Below, in pieces: positions 1 through 9,927 of a stretch of 64,000 bases of DNA. The stretch is from Archangium violaceum Cb vi76 (GTDB lineage Bacteria > Myxococcota > Myxococcia > Myxococcales > Myxococcaceae), in the NCBI RefSeq assembly GCF_000733295.1, contig NZ_JPMI01000233.1, positions 124,001-188,000 on the forward strand, written 5' to 3'. Below the pieces are notes generated by a model. The model did no database searches, was not told the origin of the DNA, and was given only the letters and a program-made list of their open reading frames with translations. Position 1 is the stretch's first letter, and every line of letters starts with the position of its first letter. Both the position numbers and the translations under genes were made by a program.

Positions 1-79
1 GATGCGGCCGGGGAGCACGGCGAAGGAAGCGCGCATCTGGTGGGATCCCCGCATCATGTCCGTGTTCAGCTTCCGCTAG
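1..79 (+). CDS. C-terminal end of a Ser/Thr kinase of the DUF2381-linked type (partial)
   Basis: Only the last 25 or so codons are inside the window, reading in frame 2 and ending at TAG 77-79. The tail contains RPGSTAKEARI and ends SVFSFR. It aligns with the last residues of the complete kinase at 55825-57465, which has EPGSTATRALV near its end. The next gene, a DUF2381 protein, starts 24 bp later; the complete kinase is followed by its DUF2381 gene at almost the same distance. The identity rests on this short similarity and matching context, so it is an inference. The kinase domain itself lies outside the window. Confidence 0.55.
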   Translation, partial: MRPGSTAKEARIWWDPRIMSVFSFR

Positions 80-103
80 TCCCCGCGCTGGAGGACGTCT
101 TCC

Positions 104-1000
104 GTGCTCTCATCTCCGCTCTGGTCCCTCCTGGCACTCCTGCCCTTTCAAGGCGCCGTCGTGGAGCAACCCCCGTTGGCTCGCTGCGAGGACGTCCAGC
201 GCATCGAGCTGGCACTCGAGCCGTCCGCCGCGGCCCGGGAGATTTGTGTCAGTCCCGGGCTCACGACGAGCCTGCACTTCGACGCTCCCGTGAGCGTGGA
301 TCTGCAGGACGAGGTGCACTTCGAGGCGGTGGTTCGTGATCGCAAGCTGCTCACGGTGATGCCGCCCCCCGAGATGAGCGCGGGGGAACGGCTGCGGCTC
401 ACGGTCCGCTTCGAGGGAGAACCGGCCTCGAGTGGTACCACGTTGATGCTGGTGGGCCGTTCGGGGCAGGCGACCCACCAGGTGGAGGTGTCTCGAGACG
501 AGCGCACCCGGGAGTCGCTCCGGCGGGAATTGCTGCAAGAGCGCGCCAGGACGGCACAACTGCGCGAAGCGCTGGCGAGAACCCAGGCCATGCTCGAGCA
601 GTCGGGGGGATTGCGCAGCCTCATCGCCAGCAAGACGATGGGGCCCAGCGGAGTCCAGGCCCAGGCGATCCTCCTGGAGTTGCCCGGGCAGCCGGAAGGA
701 GGCCTCTCCTGGGTGAGCGGGATCAGCTACCGCGCCAACAAGACCGTGGCGGCGGAGGTGTGGCTGCTCAACTCAGGGCCGGAGCCGTGGCGGGTGGCCG
801 GAGGCTCGCTGGTGGACGCGCGGGGCGTGGAGATGAAGGGGTTGAAGTTCCGGCAGGACGAGGACATCGCGCCCGGCCAGCTCAAACCGGTCATCGTGGA
901 GGTGGATGCGTCCTACGCGCAGGCTCGCGGCGAGTTGACGCTGACGCTGTGGGACGAGCGGGGCCGCACCATCACCCTTCCCAAGGTCACCTTCCCGTAG
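104..1000 (+). CDS. DUF2381 family protein
   Basis: A 298-residue protein of a family largely confined to Myxococcales (DUF2381, known as a Myxococcus paralogous family). It opens with a signal-peptide-like hydrophobic stretch (about residues 3-18). A beta-rich N-terminal domain contains EICVSPGL and MPPPEMSAGERLRLTV. A helical segment at about 125-170 is rich in Arg, Glu and Gln and likely coiled coil. The C-terminal beta domain ends ITLPKVTFP. The GTG start at 104 is chosen because GGAGGA lies 8 bp upstream. A second member is at 54902-55801, with very similar motifs at both ends. Both follow a kinase gene, so a role in kinase-linked envelope sensing is plausible; no biochemical function is established. 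Confidence 0.85.
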   Translation: MLSSPLWSLLALLPFQGAVVEQPPLARCEDVQRIELALEPSAAAREICVSPGLTTSLHFDAPVSVDLQDEVHFEAVVRDRKLLTVMPPPEMSAGERLRLTVRFEGEPASSGTTLMLVGRSGQATHQVEVSRDERTRESLRRELLQERARTAQLREALARTQAMLEQSGGLRSLIASKTMGPSGVQAQAILLELPGQPEGGLSWVSGISYRANKTVAAEVWLLNSGPEPWRVAGGSLVDARGVEMKGLKFRQDEDIAPGQLKPVIVEVDASYAQARGELTLTLWDERGRTITLPKVTFP

Positions 1001-1017
1001 ACGGGGCTCCAGGACGG

Positions 1018-1041
1018 GCATGGTTCTCCAATGGCCATTGA
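1018..1041 (+). pseudogene. Possible remnant of a toxin 3' end upstream of the immunity gene
   Basis: The frame ending at TGA 1039-1041 reads AWFSNGH. The intact 3' end of the toxin gene just before the second immunity gene reads [10 protein letters not shown]. In both places the immunity ATG lies inside the Asn-Gly codons of the toxin frame. This suggests that the first immunity gene once also followed a toxin gene, of which only the final codons survive. The match is very short, so it is suggestive only. Confidence 0.35.
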
Positions 1042-1697
1042 ATCCCCCACATCGCCGCGCTTCTTCGTTTTGAAGCATGAAAGAAGGGGGAGTCACGATG
1101 TCGAGTTCACCGGCATTGATAACAATGTAGGTGAAGCATCGAGATGCCCGCGGTGTAGAGACTTCATCGGCTCGCTGCCGTGGTTGCCACCCTATCGCGG
1201 TACATTGGAACTTTACGGAAAGGACCCTGGCGATTTGGTCAGAGGCGTCGGTGATGAAGTCCTCATCAGCGAGCGTCTGGTTGAAGCCTTTCGTGCGGAG
1301 GGGCTCACTGGCTTGCGAGGTTTCCATCCAGTGGAAGTGCTGCGAGTACGCAGGCAGCGCCGTGGTCCCAAGACACCCATGACACCCAGGTACTTCGTGG
1401 TCACTCCCGTCTTTGGTAGTGCGGCAGTAGACGAACACCGCAGCCGCATCCGGCGCTCCTCGGCCATCACTTGTAACTGGTGCCGAGAGACCGGAGTGGA
1501 CTCCATCCACGGGGTGGTTCTCGAGCAGCACAGCTGGAATGGCGATGACATTTTTACCGCCCGCGGTCTGCCCGGCTCCATTGTCGTCTCCGGGCGCTTC
1601 GCGGACTTCGTGGCCCGGCATGGCTTCACCAACATGAAGCTGACGCCCACGGAGGAGTACACGTGGGATCCCCTGCGGCGCGGCCCGCCGCCCTCGG

Positions 1698-1717
<20 letters not shown>
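1031..1717 (+). CDS. SitI6-type double-CXXCG immunity protein (copy A)
   Basis: A 228-residue soluble protein with two short cysteine motifs, CPRC near residue 38 and CNWC near residue 150, typical of the Myxococcus double-CXXCG family. Members are described as SitI immunity proteins that protect against SitA lipoprotein toxins passed between kin by outer-membrane exchange. The two CxxC pairs suggest a bound zinc. It closely resembles copy B at 2223-2891 along its whole length (shared [24 protein letters not shown] and [12 protein letters not shown]). The ATG at 1031 gives the same N-terminal length as copy B. No toxin gene precedes it, only a possible remnant; a DUF2381 gene lies 30 bp upstream. 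Confidence 0.8.
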
Positions 1718-2891
<1,174 letters not shown>

Positions 2892-2940
2892 ACTCCGGGC
2901 GGACAAGCCTGAGACTCCGTGGCTCGTCGCGCCTCGCCGC

Positions 2941-4959
2941 TCAGTCCGCCTCGGGCAGTGGCACGGGCGCGGCCTGTTCAGGGGCCGGCACCGTGGCCTC
3001 CCCGCGCAGCAGCCACAGCGCCACCACCCCGGGCACGCACAGCGCGAGCGCCACCTGCCACGACTGCGTCCACACCGGCGGCGTCTCCATCCGCGCCCAC
3101 AGCACGCCGCTGGCGTTGTTGACGAAGTGGAGGACGACTCCGGCCAGCAGCGAGCGCGTGCCCAGCGTGGCGTAGCCGAGCACCAGCCCCACCACCGCGG
3201 CGATGAGCACGTGCACCGGGTGGATGTGGAGCAGGCCGAAGGTCAGCGCGCTTCCCACCACCGCCACCGTGCGCGAGCCCGTGCGGGACAGCCCCGACAA
3301 CATCACCCCTCGGAAGGCCGCCTCCTCGCACACCGCCGGAGCCACCGCCACCACCGCCAGCGCCAACGCGAGCGGCCAGCGGGCACTCTCCTTCATCAGC
3401 AGCTCCATCAGCCGCGCGAACTCCTCCGTCCCCGGCGGCGACACGGCCTCCAGCACCCGGCCCAGCACCCCCTGCAGGCCGAGCACTCCCGGCACCAGCA
3501 GCACCACCGCGAGCGCCCCGCGCCCCGTGGGCAGCCGCAGCGAGAACACCTCCCGCATGTCCGCTCCCGAGCGCTTCACCCACAGCACCGCCACCGCAAG
3601 GAAGATGCCCACCTGGCTCACCGCCAGCACGCCCCACAGCGGCAGCCGCTTCCACAGCAGCACCCCCGCCAAGAGCGAGGCCACCAGCACCACCGCGAAG
3701 TAGAGCAGGGCGCTCCCGGGCGAGAAGTGGTCTCCCCGCCCCACCTTCCGGCCGAACACGTCCCTCCACGGCTTCTCTCCCGACAGCAGCACCTGCTCGC
3801 TCTCGAAGATCCGCGCCGCGAGGAGCAGCCCCGCCACCGCCCACGCCAGCGTGCTCGTGAACACCACCCCGAAAATCCCCGCCGACACCTTCGCCATCAG
3901 CAGCTCGCGCAGCAGCAGCGACACGTTGACGATCGGCACCAGCGCCAGCGTGGGCGTCAGCTCCAGCCCCGGCACGATGGCCGCATAGGCCGCCACCATC
4001 ACCAACAGCAGCAGCGGGGTGAGGTAGTTCTGGCCCTCCTTGAAGCTGCGCGCCATCACCCCCACCGCGAGCATCATCGCGCTCACCAGCAGCGCCAGCG
4101 GTACCAGCGCGGCGAACACCGCCACCAGCACGCCCATGCTCACCTGCACCTGGCCCACCGCTCCTCCGGCGATGGCCGCGATGGCCAGTCCCAGCGCTCC
4201 CAGGTTCATCAGCGCCCCGCCCAGCGTGAAGAGGCTCACCACGCCGTACTTGCCCAGCACCACCTCCAACGGACGCACCGGCGCGCACAGCAACGTCTGC
4301 AGCGTGCCCCGCTCCTTCTCGCCCGCCGTCACGTCGATGGCCGGGTAGAAGCCCGACATCACCAGCGCGCACAGCAGCAGGTACGGCAGCCCCCACGCCA
4401 GCCATGTGCCCGGCGAGCGGAAGTCCGTCTGCTTCACCTGGAGGGGCTCGGCCAGCTCCGGGGACAGTCCCAGCTGCGTGAAGCGCGCTCGCACCGTGTG
4501 CTGCCCCACCTGGTCCAGCGCCCGCCGCAGCCGCCCGTGCGCCACCCCGGCCTCGGGACGCCCCGTGTCGACGTAGAGCTCCACGTCGAGGTTCTCCCCG
4601 CCCCCTTCCACCGGCACCCCCTTCAGCGCGAGCACCGCCTGCACCTGGCGCTCCTCCAGCAGCGCCAGCGCCTCCCGCCCGGGGGCCTCGGGAATCGTGT
4701 CGCGGCGCTCCACCCACTCCACGAGCTCGGCCTCGTCCATTTCCTCCAGCAGCCAGGCCGGGGCGGGCCCCCAGAGGGCCAGCTTCAAGGGCCGCTCCCA
4801 CAGTTGCTGGGTGGCCGCACCGGTCACCATCGCGGAGCCCACCAGCAGCAGCGGGTAGAGCAGCAGCGGTACCCCGACGAGCAGCGCGAGCGTGCGCCGG
4901 TCCCGCAGGGCTTCCCTCAAGTCCTTCCGGAAGAGGGTGGAGGTGATGGACCAGCGCAT
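2941..4959 (-). CDS. ABC-2 (NatB-like) permease fused to a CPBP intramembrane protease domain
   Basis: A 672-residue membrane protein. The N-terminal 420 or so residues form an ABC-2 permease: one membrane helix after a DLREALRDRRTL segment, a large extracytoplasmic loop, then a helical bundle with the ERGTLQTLLCAPV element typical of NatB-type exporters. After about residue 470 there is a second helical domain with EEAAFRG, FGLLHIHPVH and HFVNNASG, the conserved motifs of CPBP (Abi, CAAX-processing-like) proteases. The ATG at 4959 lies 10 bp after the stop of the ATPase gene, so the two form an operon. It is likely the membrane half of a sodium or small-molecule exporter; the protease part may process a substrate or a lipid-linked partner. 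Confidence 0.88.
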   Translation of the reverse strand: MRWSITSTLFRKDLREALRDRRTLALLVGVPLLLYPLLLVGSAMVTGAATQQLWERPLKLALWGPAPAWLLEEMDEAELVEWVERRDTIPEAPGREALALLEERQVQAVLALKGVPVEGGGENLDVELYVDTGRPEAGVAHGRLRRALDQVGQHTVRARFTQLGLSPELAEPLQVKQTDFRSPGTWLAWGLPYLLLCALVMSGFYPAIDVTAGEKERGTLQTLLCAPVRPLEVVLGKYGVVSLFTLGGALMNLGALGLAIAAIAGGAVGQVQVSMGVLVAVFAALVPLALLVSAMMLAVGVMARSFKEGQNYLTPLLLLVMVAAYAAIVPGLELTPTLALVPIVNVSLLLRELLMAKVSAGIFGVVFTSTLAWAVAGLLLAARIFESEQVLLSGEKPWRDVFGRKVGRGDHFSPGSALLYFAVVLVASLLAGVLLWKRLPLWGVLAVSQVGIFLAVAVLWVKRSGADMREVFSLRLPTGRGALAVVLLVPGVLGLQGVLGRVLEAVSPPGTEEFARLMELLMKESARWPLALALAVVAVAPAVCEEAAFRGVMLSGLSRTGSRTVAVVGSALTFGLLHIHPVHVLIAAVVGLVLGYATLGTRSLLAGVVLHFVNNASGVLWARMETPPVWTQSWQVALALCVPGVVALWLLRGEATVPAPEQAAPVPLPEAD

Positions 4960-4969
4960 GCGAAACCTC

Positions 4970-5695
4970 TCAGGTGGACCGGGAGGGCAGGTAATGGAGG
5001 AAGGCCTCGGTGAGCGTGCGGACTCCGGCGCGGGCGCACACCTCGGGGATGGGGCCCTGGTCGAGCGCCTGGCCCTGGTGCAGCAGCACCACCCGGTCAC
5101 ACAGGTAGTCCACCTCCCCCATCACGTGCGTGGAGAAGAGGATGGCCTTGCCCGCGTCCCGCGCCGCGCGGAGGGCGTCCAGCAGGAAGCGCCCGGAGAG
5201 CACGTCCAGCGCCGTGGTGGGCTCGTCCAGGATGAGCGCCGGTGGGTCATGCAGGAAGGCCCGCGCCACGTTCGCCCGCTGCTTCTGCCCCGCGGACAGT
5301 GTCCCACAGGGCTTGTCCGCGAAGGGCCCCATCTCGAAGCGCGAGATGAGCTCCTCCGTGCGCCGCTCCAGGTGTGCCGGCTCCAGCTCGTGCAGCTGGC
5401 CGAAGAAGGTGAGCACCTCGCGCGGGCTCAGCCGCTGCGACAGCGCCGTGTCCCCCGACAGGAAGCCCAGCCGCTGCTTGACGCGGAAGGCGTCCGCCGC
5501 CGTGCTGGCCCCGTCCACCAGGCCCTCGCCCCCCGAGGGCGTCAGGACGCCGGCCAGCATGCGCAACAGCGTCGTCTTCCCCGCGCCGTTGGGGCCCAGC
5601 AGCCCCACCACCTCTCCGGCGGCCACCGTGAAGCTCACCTCCCTCACGGCGGTGAAGTCTCCGTAGTGCTTCGTCAACCCCCGGGCTTCGAGCAT
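4970..5695 (-). CDS. ABC transporter ATP-binding protein (NatA-like)
   Basis: A 241-residue ATPase with Walker A GPNGAGKTT near residue 36, an LSAGQKQR signature (a variant of LSGGQ), Walker B ALILDEP and the switch motif STHVMGE. Length and motif order match NatA-type exporters, which pair with ABC-2 permeases. The permease gene follows 10 bp downstream on the same strand and the two probably form a complex at the inner membrane. About 130 bp separate it from the upstream gene, room for its own promoter, though I recognise no clear -35/-10. The substrate cannot be told from sequence. Confidence 0.92.
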   Translation of the reverse strand: MLEARGLTKHYGDFTAVREVSFTVAAGEVVGLLGPNGAGKTTLLRMLAGVLTPSGGEGLVDGASTAADAFRVKQRLGFLSGDTALSQRLSPREVLTFFGQLHELEPAHLERRTEELISRFEMGPFADKPCGTLSAGQKQRANVARAFLHDPPALILDEPTTALDVLSGRFLLDALRAARDAGKAILFSTHVMGEVDYLCDRVVLLHQGQALDQGPIPEVCARAGVRTLTEAFLHYLPSRST

Positions 5696-5826
5696 GGCAT
5701 CCCCCCGGACCTCGCCGCACGGCCGTTTCAGCGCCAGGTGTCTTGACGGGTCGTGCCTGGAGGAGGAGGTAGGCCTCCCCCCTGCTCGGCGTCAATGCGC
5801 GGGCCGTGGGGCGGAGGGACTCCTGT

Positions 5827-7539
5827 TCACCAGACGCCGATGCCCAGGTGCAGCCCGCCACGGGCCTCGATTTCCTCCAGCAGCGCGGAGCCGCCGAGCG
5901 CCAGGGCGTAGGCGGGCATGGACTCGGTGACGAGCCGGCCGTCGTCCCGGGCGAGGTACGTCACCGGAGCGCCGAGGCGGGAGAAGCCGGAGGAGCGCAA
6001 CAGCTTCTCCCCGGCGCGGGTGATGAGGAAGGCGAGGGCGAGCTCCACGCCGCGCCCGGCGAGCAGCCCCAGCACGTGTTGGGTGAGGAGCGTGCCCAGT
6101 CCCCGCCGCTGGTGCTCGGGCGCCACGGCGATGCCCAGGCCCGCCACCTTCACCATCCGGCCGCCCAACATCACCTCGCGGAAGGTGACGGCGCGGAAGC
6201 CCGCGAGCGCTCCGCCCCGCCGCACCGTCACCACCAGGTCCGGCCGCGTGTCGTAGTAGTAGCGGCCCCGCAGCGCGGGCTCTCCCGGGATGCAGCGGGC
6301 CACCAGGGCGCACAGCTCCGCTTCCAGCCCGGGCGGCAGCTCCCGGGTGTCGTGCACCTCGAGATCCTCGCCCACGCTGACGGTGGGTTTGGCCCTCCCC
6401 CGTGCCTTCACCGTCTCGTTGTAGAGCACCACCTTGTGCAGCTCCACGGTGCCGCCGAAGACGGAGAGGCACAGCAGGTCGCGCAGCATTCCCTCGGCGC
6501 CTTCACCCCGGCGCAGGCCCTTGCCTCCGAGAATCCGGATGAGGCCCTGGGCCGCGTCCACCGCCGCCTCCACGCCGTGCAGCTTGAGGATGGAGAGGGT
6601 GCCGAACACCTCCTCGCCCCGGGCCAGCGAGCCGAGCGTCGCGTCCAGCAGCGCCTCCAGCGTCTCCTCGGCCACGCGCATGCGCACCAGCCGCTCTTGA
6701 ATGTACTGGTGGCGTCCCAGGGGCTCGCCGAAGGTGCGGCGCGACTGCGCATGGGCCAGCCCGCGCTCCAGGCAACGGCGCACCGCCGCGAGGTACAGCA
6801 CCCCGGTGAGCAGCCGCTCCTCGGTGAAGGTGGCGCGGAACAGGCGTACGCCGTCCCCCAGCTCGCCGAGCCGCGCGTCCTCGGGCAGCACCACCCGGCG
6901 GGCGATGAGGCTGCCGGTGGCGGAGGTGGCCAGGCCCGTGAGGTCCCTCACCGGGCGCAGGTGCACGCCCGGCCAGGCCGTCTCCACCAGGAAGAGGTTC
7001 ACCGCGTGGGCCGGAGGCACGCCGCCCAGCCGCGCGGAGACGATGGCCAGGTCCGCGGGCCCCACGTTGGTGATGCTGCACTTGCGCGCGTCCAGCCGCG
7101 GGCCCTCCGGCGTGGGCACCACGCGCGCGCGCAGGGCGAGCAGGTCCGTGCCCGCGCGGGGCTCGGTGTTGGCCACCGCGCCCACCCACTCGCCGGACAG
7201 CAGCCGGGGCAGGTGCCGTGCGAGCTGGGCCTCCGTGCCGGCCCGGGCCAACAGCCGCACGCAGACGAGGTGCGCGAGCAGCGAGGTGGCCAGCCCGAGG
7301 TCCCCCGAGCCCGCCGCGAAGCCCGCGAGCGCATGCACCGCGCCCGGCAGCCCCTCGCCCCCCAGGGAGGGCTCCAGGGCCACGCGGAACAGGCCCGCGT
7401 CGCCGAGCCACCGGAACGCCGCGCGATCGAAACCCGGGGCCGCCGCCTCGCCCTCGCGCCGCTGGCGGCCTTGCTTCGTACGCTCGGTGCGGTAGCGCTC
7501 ACCCAGGGTGCGGAACCGCTCGTGAAGCGCGCTCCTCAT
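5827..7539 (-). CDS. Acyl-CoA dehydrogenase fused to a GNAT N-acetyltransferase
   Basis: A 570-residue two-domain protein. Residues 1 to about 395 look like an acyl-CoA dehydrogenase: an N-terminal helical domain, a middle segment with AVANTEPRAGTDLLALRA and SATGSLI, and a C-terminal helical bundle with SRRTFGEPLGRHQYIQERL and GGKGLRRGEG. Residues 410 to 560 look like a GNAT acetyltransferase, with GLGIAVAPEHQRRGLGT as the acetyl-CoA loop and FLITRAGEKLLRSSGF following. The order suggests FAD-dependent oxidation of a thioester-bound acyl chain coupled to acyl or acetyl transfer, perhaps in lipid or secondary metabolism. No other pathway gene is adjacent. The exact substrate is unknown. Confidence 0.85.
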   Translation of the reverse strand: MRSALHERFRTLGERYRTERTKQGRQRREGEAAAPGFDRAAFRWLGDAGLFRVALEPSLGGEGLPGAVHALAGFAAGSGDLGLATSLLAHLVCVRLLARAGTEAQLARHLPRLLSGEWVGAVANTEPRAGTDLLALRARVVPTPEGPRLDARKCSITNVGPADLAIVSARLGGVPPAHAVNLFLVETAWPGVHLRPVRDLTGLATSATGSLIARRVVLPEDARLGELGDGVRLFRATFTEERLLTGVLYLAAVRRCLERGLAHAQSRRTFGEPLGRHQYIQERLVRMRVAEETLEALLDATLGSLARGEEVFGTLSILKLHGVEAAVDAAQGLIRILGGKGLRRGEGAEGMLRDLLCLSVFGGTVELHKVVLYNETVKARGRAKPTVSVGEDLEVHDTRELPPGLEAELCALVARCIPGEPALRGRYYYDTRPDLVVTVRRGGALAGFRAVTFREVMLGGRMVKVAGLGIAVAPEHQRRGLGTLLTQHVLGLLAGRGVELALAFLITRAGEKLLRSSGFSRLGAPVTYLARDDGRLVTESMPAYALALGGSALLEEIEARGGLHLGIGVW

Positions 7540-7603
7540 ACCGGCCTCCTGTCGAGGCCGATTCTACACCCGGGCGGTTCCCCTGGCCGGGGCCGCCAGG
7601 GGG

Positions 7604-8791
7604 TCAGGCCTTCGCCAGCGCCTGCTCCAGGCGGGCGGCCTCCTGCCGCACCTCGTCCGTCTCGGGCAGGGGCAGGGCCAGCACCTTCTTCACCTGCTCG
7701 CGCGCCTTGGCCGGCTGTTCCGCCCGCGCGAAGGCCAGGGCGAGGTTGAGCAGGGGCTCGGGCCGCTGGGGAGCACGCCGGACGGCCTCCTCCAACACGG
7801 TGAGGGCGCGGGTGAGGTGTTGCGCCCCGTTCTCCTCGGCCATGCGCAGCAGCAGCTGGCCGAGGTTGTTGGCGGCACGCCAGCCGTCGGGCGCCAGGCC
7901 CATGCCCGCCTCGTAGGCCGCCACCGCCTTGTCGTACGCGGGCGGCTCCTCCGCCTCGTAGCAGGTGGCCTCCGCCATCTTCAGGGACTCGGTGGCCAGG
8001 CCCAGCGAGTCCATGGTGCGGCACAGGTGCAGCACCTGCTGGTACTGGCCGCGCGCCAGCATGAGCTGCGCCAGGTTGGCCTGCGCGTCCGGATCCCTGG
8101 GCCGGCTCGCCGCCAGCGCCGAGGCCGCCTTGTAGGAGGCGTTCACGTCGCGCAGCGCCATGCTCAGCACGGTGAGGGTGCCGAGCAGGCGCGGGTGGCG
8201 GGGAATCTCCTTGAGTCCCTGCTCGAGCACGCGCTTGGCCCCCAGCAGATCATCCCCCGACGCGAGCGCGTGCGACAGGCTGAGGTAGGCGGGCATGAAG
8301 CGGGGGTGCTGGGAGATGACCTGCCGCAGCGTGGCGAGGCCCTCGGCGTCCTTGCCCGCCTCCAGCTGCACCTGCCCCAGCCGGTAGTGGAAGACGGCGT
8401 TGGCCGGGTCGAGCTGCGCGGCCTTGGCGAGCGACTCGAGCGCCTGCTCCGTCTTGTCCTGCTTGATGAGCATCATCCCGCGGCCGAAGTGGGCCTCGGC
8501 GCGCTTGGGCTCCTTCGCCATCACCTGCTGGTAGGCCTTGAGGGCCACGTCCAGCTGACCCTTCTGGGCGGCGACGTTCGCGCGCAGCAGCAGGGTGTCC
8601 CCGGTGGGGCCCTGGGCCTCGGCCTTGGTGATGAGCTCCTCGGCCTGCGGGAGATTGCCCTGCAGCAGGGTCAACCTGGCCAGCACCACCAGGGCGTCCC
8701 GGTTCGTGGGCTGACGGGCGAGGATCTTCTTCGCCTCCGCGTGGGCCTGGGCCAGCTGCCCCGCCGCGAGGAGCTTCTCGAGAGGATTCAT
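7604..8791 (-). CDS. Tetratricopeptide repeat protein
   Basis: A 395-residue, all-helical protein made of about ten TPR units, for example around AHFGRGMMLIKQDKTEQALE and VFHYRLGQVQLEAGKDAEG, where small residues alternate at TPR positions. There is no signal peptide, so it is likely a cytoplasmic scaffold for protein-protein contacts. The ATG at 8791 is the only in-frame Met before the first repeat. The acyl-CoA dehydrogenase fusion follows 64 bp downstream on the same strand; a functional link is possible but not shown by anything in the sequence. Confidence 0.85.
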   Translation of the reverse strand: MNPLEKLLAAGQLAQAHAEAKKILARQPTNRDALVVLARLTLLQGNLPQAEELITKAEAQGPTGDTLLLRANVAAQKGQLDVALKAYQQVMAKEPKRAEAHFGRGMMLIKQDKTEQALESLAKAAQLDPANAVFHYRLGQVQLEAGKDAEGLATLRQVISQHPRFMPAYLSLSHALASGDDLLGAKRVLEQGLKEIPRHPRLLGTLTVLSMALRDVNASYKAASALAASRPRDPDAQANLAQLMLARGQYQQVLHLCRTMDSLGLATESLKMAEATCYEAEEPPAYDKAVAAYEAGMGLAPDGWRAANNLGQLLLRMAEENGAQHLTRALTVLEEAVRRAPQRPEPLLNLALAFARAEQPAKAREQVKKVLALPLPETDEVRQEAARLEQALAKA

Positions 8792-8847
8792 GGAGTGGGA
8801 GTGTCCCCCAGGGTCCGGGGGCTGTCGAGCGTGGGCTGGAAACGCGA

Positions 8848-8873
8848 AGGGGCCCCGCCGAAGCGAGGCCCCT
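8848..8873 (-). terminator. Hairpin with UUCG-type loop between the TPR gene and the Gly/Ala-rich gene
   Basis: On the minus strand AGGGGCC pairs with GGCCCCT around an inner CGC/GCG stem closed by TTCG. It lies 24 bp after the stop of the 8898-9848 gene. No long T run follows, but the stem is very stable. A probable terminator separating that gene from the TPR gene. Confidence 0.6.
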
Positions 8874-8897
8874 GGGTACAGCGGTCAGCGCGAGGGA

Positions 8898-9848
8898 CTA
8901 CCAGGAGGTGACGAAGTCCTTGACGCCCTCGGCCGCGTCCTTGATGCCGCCGCCGATGTCCTTCACGGTGTCCACGGCCTTGCCCACGTCCAGCTCCACG
9001 CCGAACTCCACGCTGCCGCCGATGCCCAGCGCGGCGCCCACGTCGAAGTTGGCCGACAGCTTGCCGTCCTGCAGGCCCACGTTGGCCTCGAACTCGGCGC
9101 CGATACCGGCGAAGGCCTCCGCGCCCACCGTGGCGGTGGCGGGCCCAATCTCCTGCGACACCTCGCCGCTGGCGCGGGCGCCGGCGAACGCCTCGCCGCC
9201 CACCGTGGCCGCCACGTCACCGTGCAGCGGATCCACCACCACCTGGCCCTGCACGCTGGCCTCGGCGCCCACGTTGCCCTCGGCCTGCCACGAGGTCTTC
9301 CCCACGGGGCTGTCCACGTGGCCCTCGACGGAGCCGCGCACCAGGTTGGCCTGGGCCTCGGCGCCGCCCGAGGCGATCACCTTGCCGTTGGCCGGATCGA
9401 AGGCCACCGAGCCGTTGGCGCTGGCACCGGCCGTCAGGGCCTGGCCCTCGACCGTGTTGTGGAAGGAGCCGTTCACATCACCGGAGGTGTGCGAGCCCTG
9501 GAAGGCCGCCCACTCCGCGCCCACGCTGCCGGAGGTCAGCTCCTGCTCGAAGCCGCTCGTCTCGAGCGTCTTCTGGGTGGCCGTCTGGCCGGGGCTGTTG
9601 GTCTGCGTGGTGCTGGTGGTGCGGCGCTGGCCGTCGATCAGCCCCTGCTCGTGCGGGTTGAGCGTCTCGCCACGCTTCTGCTTGGCAACGGCGGCGTCGA
9701 TGTCCGCCTGGCGCGCCGGGTTGTTGTCCGCGCGGAAGTCACGCTGAACCTCGCGGTACGCCTGGTTGCGCTCCGCACCCGGCTCAGCGCGGCTCTGCGA
9801 CACGGGACGGTAGCGGTTGAACTCAGCGGAACGCGAGATCGAGGTCAT
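8898..9848 (-). CDS. Gly/Ala-rich repetitive protein of unknown function
   Basis: A 316-residue protein I do not recognise. The first 100 residues are polar and charged (ERNQAYREVQRDFRADNN, then a Thr/Gln stretch). The rest is a run of alternating small and hydrophobic residues in short imperfect repeats, such as GGEAFAGARASGE and VGAEAFAGIGAEFE, ending in an amphipathic helix VGKAVDTVKDIGGGIKDAAE. It has no signal peptide and no cysteine. The repeats resemble beta-rich or pore-like secreted proteins and bacteriocin-like tails. The 601-residue protein at 48472-50277 has a similar style. A hairpin terminator follows the gene; 79 bp upstream separate it from the oxidase gene on the same strand. 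Confidence 0.7.
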   Translation of the reverse strand: MTSISRSAEFNRYRPVSQSRAEPGAERNQAYREVQRDFRADNNPARQADIDAAVAKQKRGETLNPHEQGLIDGQRRTTSTTQTNSPGQTATQKTLETSGFEQELTSGSVGAEWAAFQGSHTSGDVNGSFHNTVEGQALTAGASANGSVAFDPANGKVIASGGAEAQANLVRGSVEGHVDSPVGKTSWQAEGNVGAEASVQGQVVVDPLHGDVAATVGGEAFAGARASGEVSQEIGPATATVGAEAFAGIGAEFEANVGLQDGKLSANFDVGAALGIGGSVEFGVELDVGKAVDTVKDIGGGIKDAAEGVKDFVTSW

Positions 9849-9927
9849 GACGGGGGGCTCCAGGGGATTTGGCGAGTGCGGCGTTGAACAGGTTATCGGC
9901 GGTGATCGCGGGGAGTTTCCTGCACAC

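Noticed and set aside
3127-5013. Long plus-strand open frame over the exporter genes
   Set aside because: It is a His/Gln/Arg-rich antisense shadow of a well-supported ABC permease.
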